From: Microtetraspora glauca
Lineage (GTDB): Bacteria; Actinomycetota; Actinomycetes; Streptosporangiales; Streptosporangiaceae
Direction of reading: 5' to 3'
NCBI GenBank assembly: GCA_001570385.1
Contig: BBYL01000016.1
Location: 1 to 64,000 of the forward strand
Length of the DNA: 64,000 nt
A program made the position numbers and the translations under genes. Positions 7,740 to 17,252 of the stretch are shown piece after piece (within the stretch, counting starts at the first letter, position 1; every line of letters begins with the position of its first letter). The notes beneath the pieces are model-generated. The model was not told where the DNA came from. It was given only the letters and a program-made list of their open reading frames with translations, and made no database searches.

Positions 7740-9803
7740 ATGACCCGCATGCGTGCGCGATTGATCGTTCTTCAGATTCTGGTGGTGTCTTTGATCGTGG
7801 TTCTCGTCGTGCGCCTCTGGCAGGTCCAGATGGTGCGCGGGCGGGAGTTCGTGGCGGTCGCCACCGAGACCCGCACCCGTGACGTGGTCGTGCCGGCGCT
7901 GCGCGGGCAGATCCTCGACGCGTCCGGCCGGCCGCTCGTGCGCAACCGCACCAGCCTGGTGATCTCCGTGGATCGGACGACGCTCGAGCGCATGCCCGAC
8001 GGCGGCGCGGCCGTGCTGACCCGCCTTGCCAAGGTGCTCGAGATGGCACCGGACAAGCTCAAGCAGCAGATCCGCGCCTGCGGGCCGGGAGTGACCCGGC
8101 CGTGCTGGCCGGGCTCGCCGTACCAGCCGATCCCGGTGGACGATCGCGCGACCACGCGTGAGGCGCTGCAGATCCTGGAGCGGCAGGAGGACTTCCCGGG
8201 GGTCACGGCGGAGATCCAGGCGCGCCGTTACTACCCGGGCGGGAGCGAGGCGGCCCAGCTGCTCGGTTACCTTCAGCCGGTCACCCAGCACGAGCTGGAG
8301 AAGCGCCAGGGCCTCAAGGCCAGCTTCTCCGGAGTCGACCTGGTCGGCCGGGACGGGCTGGAGGCCGTGTACGACCCCGAGCTGCGGGGCACGTCGGGCC
8401 TGCGTCGCGTCCAGGTGGACCGGATGGGCAAGCAGATCGCCGTCGAGCAGCAGCGGTCACCGACGACAGGCGACACGCTGGTCACCAGCATCGACGCGCG
8501 GGTCCAGTCCGTCGTCGAGAAGGCGGTCGCCGAGGCGATGAAGAGCAACCCGGCGTCGGACGGCGCCGCGGGCGTGGTGCTCGACGTCAAGACCGGCCGT
8601 GTCGTCGCGATGGCGAGCATGCCGACGTACGACCCGGCGGTATGGACGGGGGGCATCTCCGAGCACGAGTACCAGCGCCTGCTGTCGAACAAGTCCGGCA
8701 AGCCGCTGATCTCGCGGGTGATCAAGGGCGAGTTCGCGCCGGGATCGACCTTCAAGATCTCATCGGTGTCGGCGATGGTCGCGGACGGCTCCCCGCTGCG
8801 CGGGACCTACCAGTGCCCGAGCTCGTACAACGTCAACGGGCGGGCGTTCCCCAACGCCGGAGGCATGAGCCTGGGCGCCATCTCGCTGCACACCGCCCTG
8901 GTGAAGTCGTGCGACACGGTCTTCTACCGGGCCGGGTACGAGGAGTGGCTGCGGGACGGCGGCAACAAACCGAAGTCCAAGGTCAAGGAGCCGATGCCGA
9001 GCATGGCTCGCGCCTATGGCTTCGGCAAGCGGACGGGCATCGACCTGCCGGGAGAGTCCCCGGGCCTCATCCCCGACCGCGCGTGGAAGCGCGACCTGTG
9101 GAACGCCACCAAGAACGAGATGTGCAAGCGGGCGAAGACCGGCTATCCGGAGATCAAGGATGCCGGCCGGGCCGCCTTCTCCAAGCGACTCGCCAACGAG
9201 AACTGCCTGGAGGGGTACATCTACCACGCCTACGAGGCGGCCAACTTCTCCATCGGCCAGGGTGACGTGCTCGTCACCCCGCTCCAGCTCGCCAGGGCGT
9301 ACGCCGCGCTCGTCGGAGACGGCAAGCTCCGCAGCCCCAGGGTGGGACGGGCGCTGTTCCGCCCGGACGGCACGCTGGTCAGGGAGATCAAGGTCCCTGT
9401 CGTGGGCAAGCTGCCGATCAACAAGGAGACCCGGGACTACATCCGTGCGGCACTGAGTGAGGTGACCTCGGACGGCACCGCGGCCGGCGCGTTCAACGGC
9501 TTCCCGATGAAGCAGGTGCGGATCGGCGGCAAGACCGGTACCGCCGAGGTGTGGGGCAAGCGGGACACCTCCTGGTTCGCCTCGTTCGCTCCCGCCGAGA
9601 ACCCGCGGCTCGTGGTCGTGGTGCTGGTCTCCCAGGGCGGTTTCGGAGCGGAGTCGGCCGCTCCGGCGGCGAGGAAGATCTGGGAGGGCATCTACGGCCT
9701 GGGCAAGAACGAGAATGGCAAGCAGCGCGAGGCCGCGTTGCCCTCCGGGCATCCCGTGGAGCGCCTGCCGGTCATCAAGCAGGACGGGACGGTCGCCCAA
9801 TGA
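7740..9803 (+). CDS. mrdA: Penicillin-binding protein 2, elongasome transpeptidase
   Basis: A 687-residue class B penicillin-binding protein with an N-terminal membrane anchor (about residues 8-26), the dimerisation domain, and a transpeptidase domain. The catalytic serine lies in STFK at residue 336, the second motif is SCD at 390-392, and the third is KTG at 598-600. It cross-links peptidoglycan outside the membrane, paired with the glycosyltransferase RodA. Its stop overlaps the rodA ATG (ATGA at 9800-9803), so the two are translated together. Confidence 0.96.
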   Translation: MTRMRARLIVLQILVVSLIVVLVVRLWQVQMVRGREFVAVATETRTRDVVVPALRGQILDASGRPLVRNRTSLVISVDRTTLERMPDGGAAVLTRLAKVLEMAPDKLKQQIRACGPGVTRPCWPGSPYQPIPVDDRATTREALQILERQEDFPGVTAEIQARRYYPGGSEAAQLLGYLQPVTQHELEKRQGLKASFSGVDLVGRDGLEAVYDPELRGTSGLRRVQVDRMGKQIAVEQQRSPTTGDTLVTSIDARVQSVVEKAVAEAMKSNPASDGAAGVVLDVKTGRVVAMASMPTYDPAVWTGGISEHEYQRLLSNKSGKPLISRVIKGEFAPGSTFKISSVSAMVADGSPLRGTYQCPSSYNVNGRAFPNAGGMSLGAISLHTALVKSCDTVFYRAGYEEWLRDGGNKPKSKVKEPMPSMARAYGFGKRTGIDLPGESPGLIPDRAWKRDLWNATKNEMCKRAKTGYPEIKDAGRAAFSKRLANENCLEGYIYHAYEAANFSIGQGDVLVTPLQLARAYAALVGDGKLRSPRVGRALFRPDGTLVREIKVPVVGKLPINKETRDYIRAALSEVTSDGTAAGAFNGFPMKQVRIGGKTGTAEVWGKRDTSWFASFAPAENPRLVVVVLVSQGGFGAESAAPAARKIWEGIYGLGKNENGKQREAALPSGHPVERLPVIKQDGTVAQ

Positions 9804-10978
9804 TTCAGCAGGCGGCCGTGCGCAAGCGATCCTTCGCGAAGCGCGCGGTGGGGCGGGGGTCCGCGATCAGGCGGATGGACGGTCTGATGCTGCTCGCCGT
9901 CGCGGCCCTGTCCGTGATCGGGACACTTCTGGTCTGGTCGTCCACCCGGAGCTGGTCGTCGGTCGAGCCGACCGGGATGGTCAAGAAGCATGTGCTCAAC
10001 CTCTTCATCGGCGCGGCTCTGTTCATCGTGGTCGCGATGTCCGACTTCCGGTGGCTGAAGTCGGCCGCGCCCATCGCGTACGCGGTGGCGATCTTCTCGC
10101 TGATCCTGGTCATCACGCCGCTCGGCTCGACCATCAACGGGTCGCATTCGTGGATCCTGCTGGGTGGCGGCTTCGCCGTGCAGCCGTCGGAGCTGGCGAA
10201 ACCGGCTCTGGTGCTGACACTGGCGACGTTGCTCGCCAAGCCGGCCGACCGGACGGACCGACCTCGCGCCATCAGCGTGGCGTTCTGCCTGGGCGCCGCC
10301 GGGCTGGCCACGATCCTGGTGATGCTCCAGCCCGACCTGGGCACCACGATGGTCCTCGCCATGATCACCGGCGGGATGCTGGTTCTGGCGGGCGTGCGCA
10401 AGCGCTGGATCGTGGTGGTCCTGGCACTCGGCGTCGCCGGGGCGATGGCGGTGTGGTCCATGGGACTGCTGAAGCCGTACCAGGTGGCCAGGTTCACCGC
10501 GTTCATCAACCCGGCGAGCGATCCGCGGGGGGCCGGCTACAACAGCACGCAGGCGCTGATCGCGGTCGGATCGGGGGAGTTCTTCGGCAAGGGGCTGTTC
10601 CACGGCGGGCAGACCACCGGGCGGTTCGTTCCCGAGCAGCACACCGACTTCATCTTCACCGTGGTGGGGGAGGAGTTCGGCTTCCTCGGCTCGGCCACGG
10701 TGGTCGTCCTCCTCGGGGTCGTGCTGCTGCGCAGCCTGCGCATCGCCCGGCTCTGCAACGACAGGTTCGGCGGCCTGGTCGCCGGAGGCGTCGTGTGCTG
10801 GTTGGCCTTCCAGACCTTCATCAACGTCGGAATGACGATCGGGATCATGCCGATCACCGGTCTGCCGCTGCCCTTCGTCTCCTACGGCGGTACGGCCACG
10901 TTCGCCAACATGATCGCCATAGGTCTGCTCCAGGCGATATACATCCGGGATCGTCCCTACGGCGGCGGTGGCGCGTAG
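9800..10978 (+). CDS. rodA: RodA, SEDS-family peptidoglycan glycosyltransferase
   Basis: A 392-residue SEDS protein with about ten transmembrane segments that polymerises lipid II together with PBP2. The signatures INGSHSWI near residue 112, QPSELAKP near residue 130, LQPDLGTT near residue 176 and the C-terminal GLPLPFVSYGGT are all present. The ATG at 9800 overlaps the mrdA stop, which fixes the start; the frame is open farther upstream only inside mrdA. It is the last gene of the mre cluster. Confidence 0.96.
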   Translation: MIQQAAVRKRSFAKRAVGRGSAIRRMDGLMLLAVAALSVIGTLLVWSSTRSWSSVEPTGMVKKHVLNLFIGAALFIVVAMSDFRWLKSAAPIAYAVAIFSLILVITPLGSTINGSHSWILLGGGFAVQPSELAKPALVLTLATLLAKPADRTDRPRAISVAFCLGAAGLATILVMLQPDLGTTMVLAMITGGMLVLAGVRKRWIVVVLALGVAGAMAVWSMGLLKPYQVARFTAFINPASDPRGAGYNSTQALIAVGSGEFFGKGLFHGGQTTGRFVPEQHTDFIFTVVGEEFGFLGSATVVVLLGVVLLRSLRIARLCNDRFGGLVAGGVVCWLAFQTFINVGMTIGIMPITGLPLPFVSYGGTATFANMIAIGLLQAIYIRDRPYGGGGA

Positions 10979-11039
10979 CCGGATCGGGCCTGTGGACGAG
11001 CGGACCTGGAGCGCCTTTTGAAGCGGATACGCTTGAGCC

Positions 11040-12962
11040 ATGTCTGTCGAGTCACTGTTTCCTCGCCTGGAGCCGCTGCTGCCCAAGGTGCAGAAGCCGA
11101 TCCAGTACGTCGGGGGTGAGCTCAACTCGACGGTCAAGGACTGGGACGAGGCGAGCGTCCGATGGGCGCTGATGTACCCGGACGCCTACGAGGTCGGCCT
11201 GCCCAACCAGGGTGTGCAGATCCTCTACGAGATCCTCAATGAGCTGCCCGAGACGATGGCCGAGCGCACCTACGCGGTCTGGCCCGACCTTGAGGCGCTC
11301 ATGCGATCCGAAGGCGTACCCCAGTTCACCGTCGACGCGCACCGCCCGGTTCGCGCCTTCGACGTCCTTGGGGTGTCCTTCTCCACCGAGCTGGGTTACA
11401 CCAACCTGCTGACCGCGCTCGACCTGGCGGGCATCCCGCTGGACGCGGTCGAGCGGACGGACGAGGACCCGATCGTGCTGGCCGGTGGCCATGCCGCGTT
11501 CAACCCCGAGCCCATCGCCGACTTCCTCGACGCCGCCGTCCTCGGGGACGGAGAGCAGATCGCGATCGCGATCTCCGAGGTCATCCGCGAGTGGAAGGGC
11601 GAGGGGGAGCCGGGCGGCCGCGACGAGCTGCTCATGCGTCTCGCCTCCACCGGGGGCGTCTACGTCCCGAAGTTCTATGACGTCGAGTACCACCCGGACG
11701 GGCGCATCATGCGCGTCGTGCCGAACAGAGCGGGTGTCCCGTCGCGTGTCTTCAAGCACACGGTCATGGACCTCGACGAGTGGCCCTATCCGAAGAAACC
11801 GCTCGTCCCGCTGGCCGAGACCGTCCACGAGCGGTTCAGTGTGGAGATCTTCCGCGGGTGCACCCGCGGCTGCCGCTTCTGCCAGGCCGGGATGATCACC
11901 CGTCCGGTGCGGGAGCGGTCGATCACCACGATCGGCGACATGGTCGAGAACGGCATCCGGGAGTCCGGCTTCAACGAGGTCGGACTGCTGTCCCTGTCGA
12001 GCGCCGACCATTCGGAGATCGGCGACGTGGCCAAGGGCCTGGCCGACCGGTACGAGGGCACCAACACGTCGCTGTCGCTGCCGTCCACGCGCGTGGACGC
12101 GTTCAACATCGACCTGGCGAACGAGTTCTCCCGCAACGGGCGCCGCTCCGGGCTCACCTTCGCTCCCGAAGGCGGCTCCGAGCGCATGCGCAAGGTGATC
12201 AACAAGATGGTCACCGAGGAGGACCTCATCCGCACCGTCACCACGGCGTACAGCCAGGGGTGGCGTCAGGTGAAGCTGTACTTCATGTGCGGCCTCCCGA
12301 CGGAGGAGGATGTGGACGTCCTCGGCATCGCCGACCTGGCCAAGAAGGTCATCCAGGCGGGCCGTGAGGCGACCGGCTCCAGGGACGTGCGCTGCACGGT
12401 GTCCATCGGCGGGTTCGTGCCCAAGCCGCACACGCCGTTCCAGTGGGCCGCCCAGTGTGACCACGAGACGGTCGACCGCCGCCTGCGGGAGCTGCGCGAC
12501 GCGCTGCGTGGTGACAAGGCGTACGGCAGGGCCATCGGCTACCGCTACCACGACGGCAAGCCGTCGATCGTGGAGGGACTTCTCTCGAGGGGCGACCGCC
12601 GTGTCGGCCGCGTGATCCGGGCCGTCTGGGAGGACGGCGGCCGGTTCGACGGCTGGAGCGAGCACTTCTCCTACGAGCGCTGGATGGTGGCGGCCGACAA
12701 GTCGCTGGCCGACGAGCCCGTGGACGTCGACTGGTACACCACCCGAGAGCGTGAGGAGCACGAGGTGCTCCCGTGGGACCACCTCGACGCCGGTCTCGAC
12801 CGGGAGTGGCTCTGGCAGGACTGGCAGGACGCCGTGAGCGACGTCGAGGTCGAGGACTGCCGCTGGACGCCGTGCTACGACTGCGGCGTCTGCCCGACCA
12901 TGGGGACCGAGATCCAGATCGGCCCGACCGGCAAGAAGCTGCTGCCCCTCACCGTGATCTGA
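11040..12962 (+). CDS. TIGR03960-type B12-binding radical SAM protein
   Basis: A 640-residue radical SAM enzyme. The cluster-binding cysteines are C274, C278 and C281 (CTRGCRFC), the canonical CX3CX2C spacing, after an N-terminal cobalamin-binding-like domain. The C-terminal part contains CYDCGVC, a possible additional metal site. The family regularly sits next to a DUF2344 partner and near rne/rplU, as here; the reaction is not established to my knowledge, and tRNA or ribosome modification has been suggested only from context. Confidence 0.9.
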   Translation: MSVESLFPRLEPLLPKVQKPIQYVGGELNSTVKDWDEASVRWALMYPDAYEVGLPNQGVQILYEILNELPETMAERTYAVWPDLEALMRSEGVPQFTVDAHRPVRAFDVLGVSFSTELGYTNLLTALDLAGIPLDAVERTDEDPIVLAGGHAAFNPEPIADFLDAAVLGDGEQIAIAISEVIREWKGEGEPGGRDELLMRLASTGGVYVPKFYDVEYHPDGRIMRVVPNRAGVPSRVFKHTVMDLDEWPYPKKPLVPLAETVHERFSVEIFRGCTRGCRFCQAGMITRPVRERSITTIGDMVENGIRESGFNEVGLLSLSSADHSEIGDVAKGLADRYEGTNTSLSLPSTRVDAFNIDLANEFSRNGRRSGLTFAPEGGSERMRKVINKMVTEEDLIRTVTTAYSQGWRQVKLYFMCGLPTEEDVDVLGIADLAKKVIQAGREATGSRDVRCTVSIGGFVPKPHTPFQWAAQCDHETVDRRLRELRDALRGDKAYGRAIGYRYHDGKPSIVEGLLSRGDRRVGRVIRAVWEDGGRFDGWSEHFSYERWMVAADKSLADEPVDVDWYTTREREEHEVLPWDHLDAGLDREWLWQDWQDAVSDVEVEDCRWTPCYDCGVCPTMGTEIQIGPTGKKLLPLTVI

Positions 12963-13064
12963 CAGGGGACTTCCACGCGAGGCTTATCCTGAAAGACGAC
13001 GGACCGACATCGGAAGGACGACTTAACACTGAAACCCGTTCCTGATGGGCCCCCGCCCGCGCCC

Positions 13065-13799
13065 GTGGTGCAGCGCCTTCGTGTGCGCTACGCCAAGCGT
13101 GGACGGCTGCGCTTCACGAGTCACCGCGACATCTCCCGTGCCGTCGAAAGGGCGGTACGGCGAGCCGACATCCCGGTGGCGTACAGCGCGGGGTTCAGCC
13201 CCCATCCCAAGATCTCTTATGCCGGCGCGGCCCCGACCGGGGTGGCGAGCGAGGCCGAGTACCTCGAGATCGGTGTGAGCAGGCCGTGCGACCCGCACCG
13301 CCTCCGTGCCGACCTGGACGCCTCGCTGCCGCCCGGCCTGGACGTGCTCGACGTGGTCGAGGCGCGCGACAGCGGCCTGGCCGACCGGCTGGAGGGTTCG
13401 GTGTGGGAGCTGCGGCTGCCCGGGATGGATCCCGAGGTGGCCGCGAAGGCGGTCGAGACATTCGTCGCCGCCGACCGCGTGGAGGTCGAACGCCTGACCA
13501 AGAAGGGTTTGCGGCGGTTCGATGCCCGCGAGGCGGTACTGTCTCTGGCCGTTCAGGAAGGGGAGGGGAGAGCAGCAGGCCAGGAGCCGGATCGACCGTG
13601 TGTCATACTTCGCATGGTCGTTCGGCACGCGACACCTGCGGTTCGACCCGATGACGTACTCACGGGACTGCGTCTTGTGGCGGGCTTCGCGCCGCTGTCA
13701 CCCCCCGAGGTGACCAGGCTGGCGCAGGGGCCGCTCGACGCGGCGACCGGTGAGCCCGCCGATCCGTTCGATTTCGATCGGGTGGGCGGAGACCGATAA
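13065..13799 (+). CDS. Radical SAM-linked protein (DUF2344 / TIGR03936)
   Basis: A protein of about 244 residues that begins with the family hallmark RYAKRGRLRFTSHRD and is the usual partner of the TIGR03960 radical SAM protein just upstream. The function is unknown. The start is uncertain: GTG codons at 13065 and 13068 have no ribosome binding site, while a CTG at 13029 in the same frame lies ten bases after GGAAGGA (13012-13018) and would add LKPVPDGPPPAP. No ATG, GTG or TTG exists in frame between the TGA at 12990 and 13065. The true start may be 13029. Confidence 0.88.
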   Translation: MVQRLRVRYAKRGRLRFTSHRDISRAVERAVRRADIPVAYSAGFSPHPKISYAGAAPTGVASEAEYLEIGVSRPCDPHRLRADLDASLPPGLDVLDVVEARDSGLADRLEGSVWELRLPGMDPEVAAKAVETFVAADRVEVERLTKKGLRRFDAREAVLSLAVQEGEGRAAGQEPDRPCVILRMVVRHATPAVRPDDVLTGLRLVAGFAPLSPPEVTRLAQGPLDAATGEPADPFDFDRVGGDR

Positions 13800-13902
13800 G
13801 ACTTGCCGCCGAGGCACCGCAAGGGAGCCCGGCGGACCGCGAGAGACGAGAGCTCCCGCGCGGCGCGGAGACGTGCCCGGGAGCTGACGGGAGAGCGCCC
13901 GC

Positions 13903-16713
13903 ATGCTCGACAACGAGCCCAATGCCGGGGCTGTGAGCCTTGGCAGCGATACGACGACGACTGACAGGACGGCAGGGGGGACGCGGAGCGGAGCCGGTGG
14001 CGGCACCACTCCGGTGCGCCGCCGTTCGGCGAGCAGGCCCGCCGGGCCGCCGCCGGAGCCCGAGGACACCCCCCCGGCCACGATGACCGCACCGGCCGCT
14101 GAGCCGGCATCCGCGCAGCCTGAGACCGCACCGGCCGAGGCCGCGCAAGCGGAGCCGCAGGCCGCACCGGCCGCCGAGGACGCGAAGCCCAAGCGGGCGA
14201 CCCGCCGCAAGGCCACCGCGAAGGCCGCTGAGGAGACCGCGGAGGACGCGGGTCCGGTCAAGCCGGCCCGGCGGAGCCGTACGCGCAAGGCCGCCGAGGA
14301 ACCGGTCCCGGACACGACCGGGCAGCCGGTCGCCGAAGCGCCGGCGGAGCCCGCGGGCGAGACGGCGGCCGAGGAGGTTCCGGCCCCCACCCGGCGGCGC
14401 CGTACGCGCAAGGAGACGACACCGGAACGATCCAGCGCCATGACGGCGGCGGAGGCCGAGGTGGCCGCCGCGATGTCCCTGGCGCTGCCGGATGAGGAGC
14501 AGCTCGACGAGGTTCCCGCCGAGGAGGCCGAGGGCACCGAGGACATCGCTGCCGCCGAGGGCTCCGAGACCGCTGAGACCGCTGAGGACGAGGACGCCGA
14601 TGTCGAGGCGCCCGACCGGAGCGTGGTGGCCGACCCGTTCGGGTTGCACGCCCAGCGCATGTCCGAGCCTCCGTCGCTGATGTTCCAGGCTCCCGCCGCG
14701 GTGTTCCAGCCGCTGTTCCAGGCCCCCGACCCGTTCTCCGTCCCGGTGGTCCGGCCGCAGCCGGCCGCACCCGCCGAGGAGGCGGAGGAGCAGGCCGAGA
14801 GCGCGGACACCGACGAGAGCGCCGAGCACGGCGAGGACGACGGCGAGGCGGGCGGCCGGCGCCGTCGGCGGCGCCGGGGCGGCCGCGGCCGCGGCGTCAA
14901 GACCCGCGACTCCGAGGACGGCGACGAGGCGGAGATCGAGGCCGCGGAGGAGCCGGAGGGCGAGGAGCGCGGTGAGACCGGTGAGGACGAGGCTGACGGC
15001 GATCAGGCCGGGTCGCGCCGCCGTCGCCGCCGTCGCCGCCGTGGCACAGAGGAGGCCGAGCTCACGGTCGACGACCCGCCCAACACCGTGGTGCGCATCA
15101 GGGCGCCCCGGGCGACCCGCGCCACGTCCGTGGACGAGGTCCAGGGCGTACGCGGCTCGACCCGCCTGGAGGCCAAGAAGCAGCGCCGCCGCGAGGGACG
15201 CGAGCTGGGCCGCCGCCGCCCGCCGATCATCACCGAGTCGGAGTTCCTGGCCCGGCGGGAGTCGGTCGAGCGGGTCATGGTGGTGCGCCGTCACGGCGGC
15301 CGCACGCAGATCGCGGTCCTGGAGGACGGCATCCTCGTCGAGCACTACGTCGACCGGGAGGCGAGCCAGTCCTACGTCGGCAACGTCTACCTCGGCAAGG
15401 TCCAGAACGTGCTGCCCTCCATGGAGGCGGCGTTCGTCGACATCGGCAAGGGCCGCAACGCCGTGCTGTACGCCGGTGAGGTCAACTTCGACACCGCCGG
15501 GCTGGAAGGCCAGCCCAAGCGGATCGAAGCGGCGCTGAAGTCCGGCCAGTCCGTGCTCGTCCAGGTCACCAAGGACCCGATCGGGCACAAGGGCGCACGG
15601 CTGACCTCCCAGATCAGCCTGCCCGGCCGGTACCTCGTCTACGTGCCGGACGGCTCGATGACGGGCATCTCCCGCAAGCTGCCCGACAAGGAACGGACGC
15701 GGCTCAAGCAGATCCTGCGCAAGGTGATGCCGGAGAACGCCGGTGTGATCGTGCGCACGGCGGCCGAGGGTGCCTCCGAGGAGGAGCTCAGCCGCGACGT
15801 GGCCCGGCTGTCGGCGCAGTGGGAGAACATCCAGCGCAAGGCCAAGTCGGCCAGCCCGCCGGAACTGCTCTCCGCCGAGCCCGACCTCACCGTCCGGGTG
15901 GTCCGGGACGTGTTCAACGAGGACTTCGCCTCGCTGGTCGTCGAGGGTGAGGACGCGTGGGAGACCGTGGACGAGTACGTCCAGTACGTCGCCCCGCACC
16001 TGGCCGACCGCCTCTCCAAGTGGGAGGAGTCGGGCGACGTCTTCGCCAGCTACCGCGTGGACGAGCAGATCGCCAAGGCGATGGAGCGTAAGGTGTGGCT
16101 GCCCTCGGGCGGCTCCCTGGTGATCGACCGGACCGAGGCGATGACCGTCGTCGACGTCAACACCGGTAAGTTCACCGGCCAGGGCGGCAACCTCGAGGAG
16201 ACCGTCACCCGGAACAACCTGGAGGCGGCCGAGGAGATCGTCCGCCAGCTCAGGCTGCGGGACGTCGGTGGCATCATCGTGATCGACTTCATCGACATGG
16301 TGCTGGAGAGCAACCGCGACCTGGTGCTCCGGCGGCTGCTCGAGTGCTTGGCCCGGGACCGGACCAAGCACCAGGTGGCGGAGGTCACCTCTCTGGGCCT
16401 GGTCCAGATGACCCGAAAGCGGGTCGGACAGGGCCTGCTTGAGGCGTTCTCGACACCCTGTGACTGCTGTCACGGCCGTGGCGTCATCATCTCGTCCGAA
16501 CCGGTCGAGGCGAAGCCCGAGCCGAGGGGCACGCAGGGCAAGATGGCCATCGAGAAGGCCGTGGCCGAGAAGCTCTCCACCAGTGAGGGCACGGCCGTCG
16601 CCGCGTCCGTCAACGGCCGTGACAGCGTCACCGACGCTCTTCACGCCGGAGACGACGCTCTCGCCGGTCAGCCTCGGGGACGTCGCCGTTCCCGCAGGAA
16701 GACGGCAGAATAG
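13903..16713 (+). CDS. rne: Ribonuclease E/G
   Basis: A 936-residue endoribonuclease that initiates mRNA decay and processes rRNA and tRNA precursors. The first 400 residues are low-complexity, with Ala/Glu/Pro stretches broken by arginine blocks (RRRRRR-type), typical of the disordered arm that actinobacterial enzymes carry at the N-terminus. The catalytic core follows: S1 domain near residues 465-560, metal-binding aspartates at D751 (DVNTGKF) and D795 (VIDFIDM), and a CDCC zinc-link-like motif near residue 850. A GGGAG upstream of the ATG supports the start. Confidence 0.95.
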   Translation: MLDNEPNAGAVSLGSDTTTTDRTAGGTRSGAGGGTTPVRRRSASRPAGPPPEPEDTPPATMTAPAAEPASAQPETAPAEAAQAEPQAAPAAEDAKPKRATRRKATAKAAEETAEDAGPVKPARRSRTRKAAEEPVPDTTGQPVAEAPAEPAGETAAEEVPAPTRRRRTRKETTPERSSAMTAAEAEVAAAMSLALPDEEQLDEVPAEEAEGTEDIAAAEGSETAETAEDEDADVEAPDRSVVADPFGLHAQRMSEPPSLMFQAPAAVFQPLFQAPDPFSVPVVRPQPAAPAEEAEEQAESADTDESAEHGEDDGEAGGRRRRRRRGGRGRGVKTRDSEDGDEAEIEAAEEPEGEERGETGEDEADGDQAGSRRRRRRRRRGTEEAELTVDDPPNTVVRIRAPRATRATSVDEVQGVRGSTRLEAKKQRRREGRELGRRRPPIITESEFLARRESVERVMVVRRHGGRTQIAVLEDGILVEHYVDREASQSYVGNVYLGKVQNVLPSMEAAFVDIGKGRNAVLYAGEVNFDTAGLEGQPKRIEAALKSGQSVLVQVTKDPIGHKGARLTSQISLPGRYLVYVPDGSMTGISRKLPDKERTRLKQILRKVMPENAGVIVRTAAEGASEEELSRDVARLSAQWENIQRKAKSASPPELLSAEPDLTVRVVRDVFNEDFASLVVEGEDAWETVDEYVQYVAPHLADRLSKWEESGDVFASYRVDEQIAKAMERKVWLPSGGSLVIDRTEAMTVVDVNTGKFTGQGGNLEETVTRNNLEAAEEIVRQLRLRDVGGIIVIDFIDMVLESNRDLVLRRLLECLARDRTKHQVAEVTSLGLVQMTRKRVGQGLLEAFSTPCDCCHGRGVIISSEPVEAKPEPRGTQGKMAIEKAVAEKLSTSEGTAVAASVNGRDSVTDALHAGDDALAGQPRGRRRSRRKTAE

Positions 16714-16899
16714 GACTTCGTCTTTCCCGGTGTTCCGCCCGGTTCGACCTGGGTACCGGTAATCCGGTACCCTAGTCAACCGGTGCGCCCGGTGGCGCGC
16801 CTGGCTTCGCGCGCCTACCCGGTTCGCCGGTCGTGTTATCGACAGCAGCTGGATGCGGGGCGCAGCATCTAAGCATTTAGCCAGAAGAAGGGTTCCGCG
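16714..16899 (+). promoter_or_regulatory. Structured leader between rne and rplU
   Basis: The gap contains a perfect 9-bp hairpin (16751-16759 with 16764-16772, four-base loop), not followed by a T-run, and a second GC-rich fold near 16794-16816. The first could terminate rne transcripts. The second, in the leader of the L21-L27 operon, may take part in ribosomal-protein control. I could not match it to a described L21 leader. Confidence 0.45.
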
Positions 16900-17214
16900 G
16901 TGTACGCGATCGTTCGTTGCGGCGGCAGGCAGCAGAAGGTCTCCGTCGGGGACGTCCTCGAGGTGGACAAGGTCGCCGGCGAGGTTGGCTCCTCGGTGTC
17001 GCTGCCGGCGGTGCTCGTCGTCAACGACGGCGATGTCACCACCGACGCTGCCACGCTTGGCAGGTTCCAGGTGACGGCCGAGATTCTCGGTGAGACCAAG
17101 GGCCCCAAGATTCGCATTCTGAAGTACAAGAACAAGAGCGGTTACAAGAAGCGCCAGGGCCACCGCCAGCGGTACACCCAGGTCAAGGTGACCGGCATCA
17201 ACCCCGGACAGTAA
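16900..17214 (+). CDS. rplU: 50S ribosomal protein L21
   Basis: A 104-residue ribosomal protein that binds 23S rRNA. It opens YAIVRCGGRQQKVSVGD and ends with KRQGHRQRYTQVKVTGI, both strongly conserved. The GTG start follows an AGAAGAAGGG ribosome binding region. It is followed 38 bases later by rpmA, the usual pair. Confidence 0.98.
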   Translation: MYAIVRCGGRQQKVSVGDVLEVDKVAGEVGSSVSLPAVLVVNDGDVTTDAATLGRFQVTAEILGETKGPKIRILKYKNKSGYKKRQGHRQRYTQVKVTGINPGQ

Positions 17215-17252
17215 GTATTTCCCGGGGGATGTCCCCCGAAAGGGAGTGAATC

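Noticed and set aside
13660..17163. Open frame of 1167 codons on the minus strand
   Set aside because: It is an antisense shadow of rne and rplU. Its Leu/Gly/Arg composition is that of the complement of Glu/Ala/Arg codons, and rne has all catalytic motifs.
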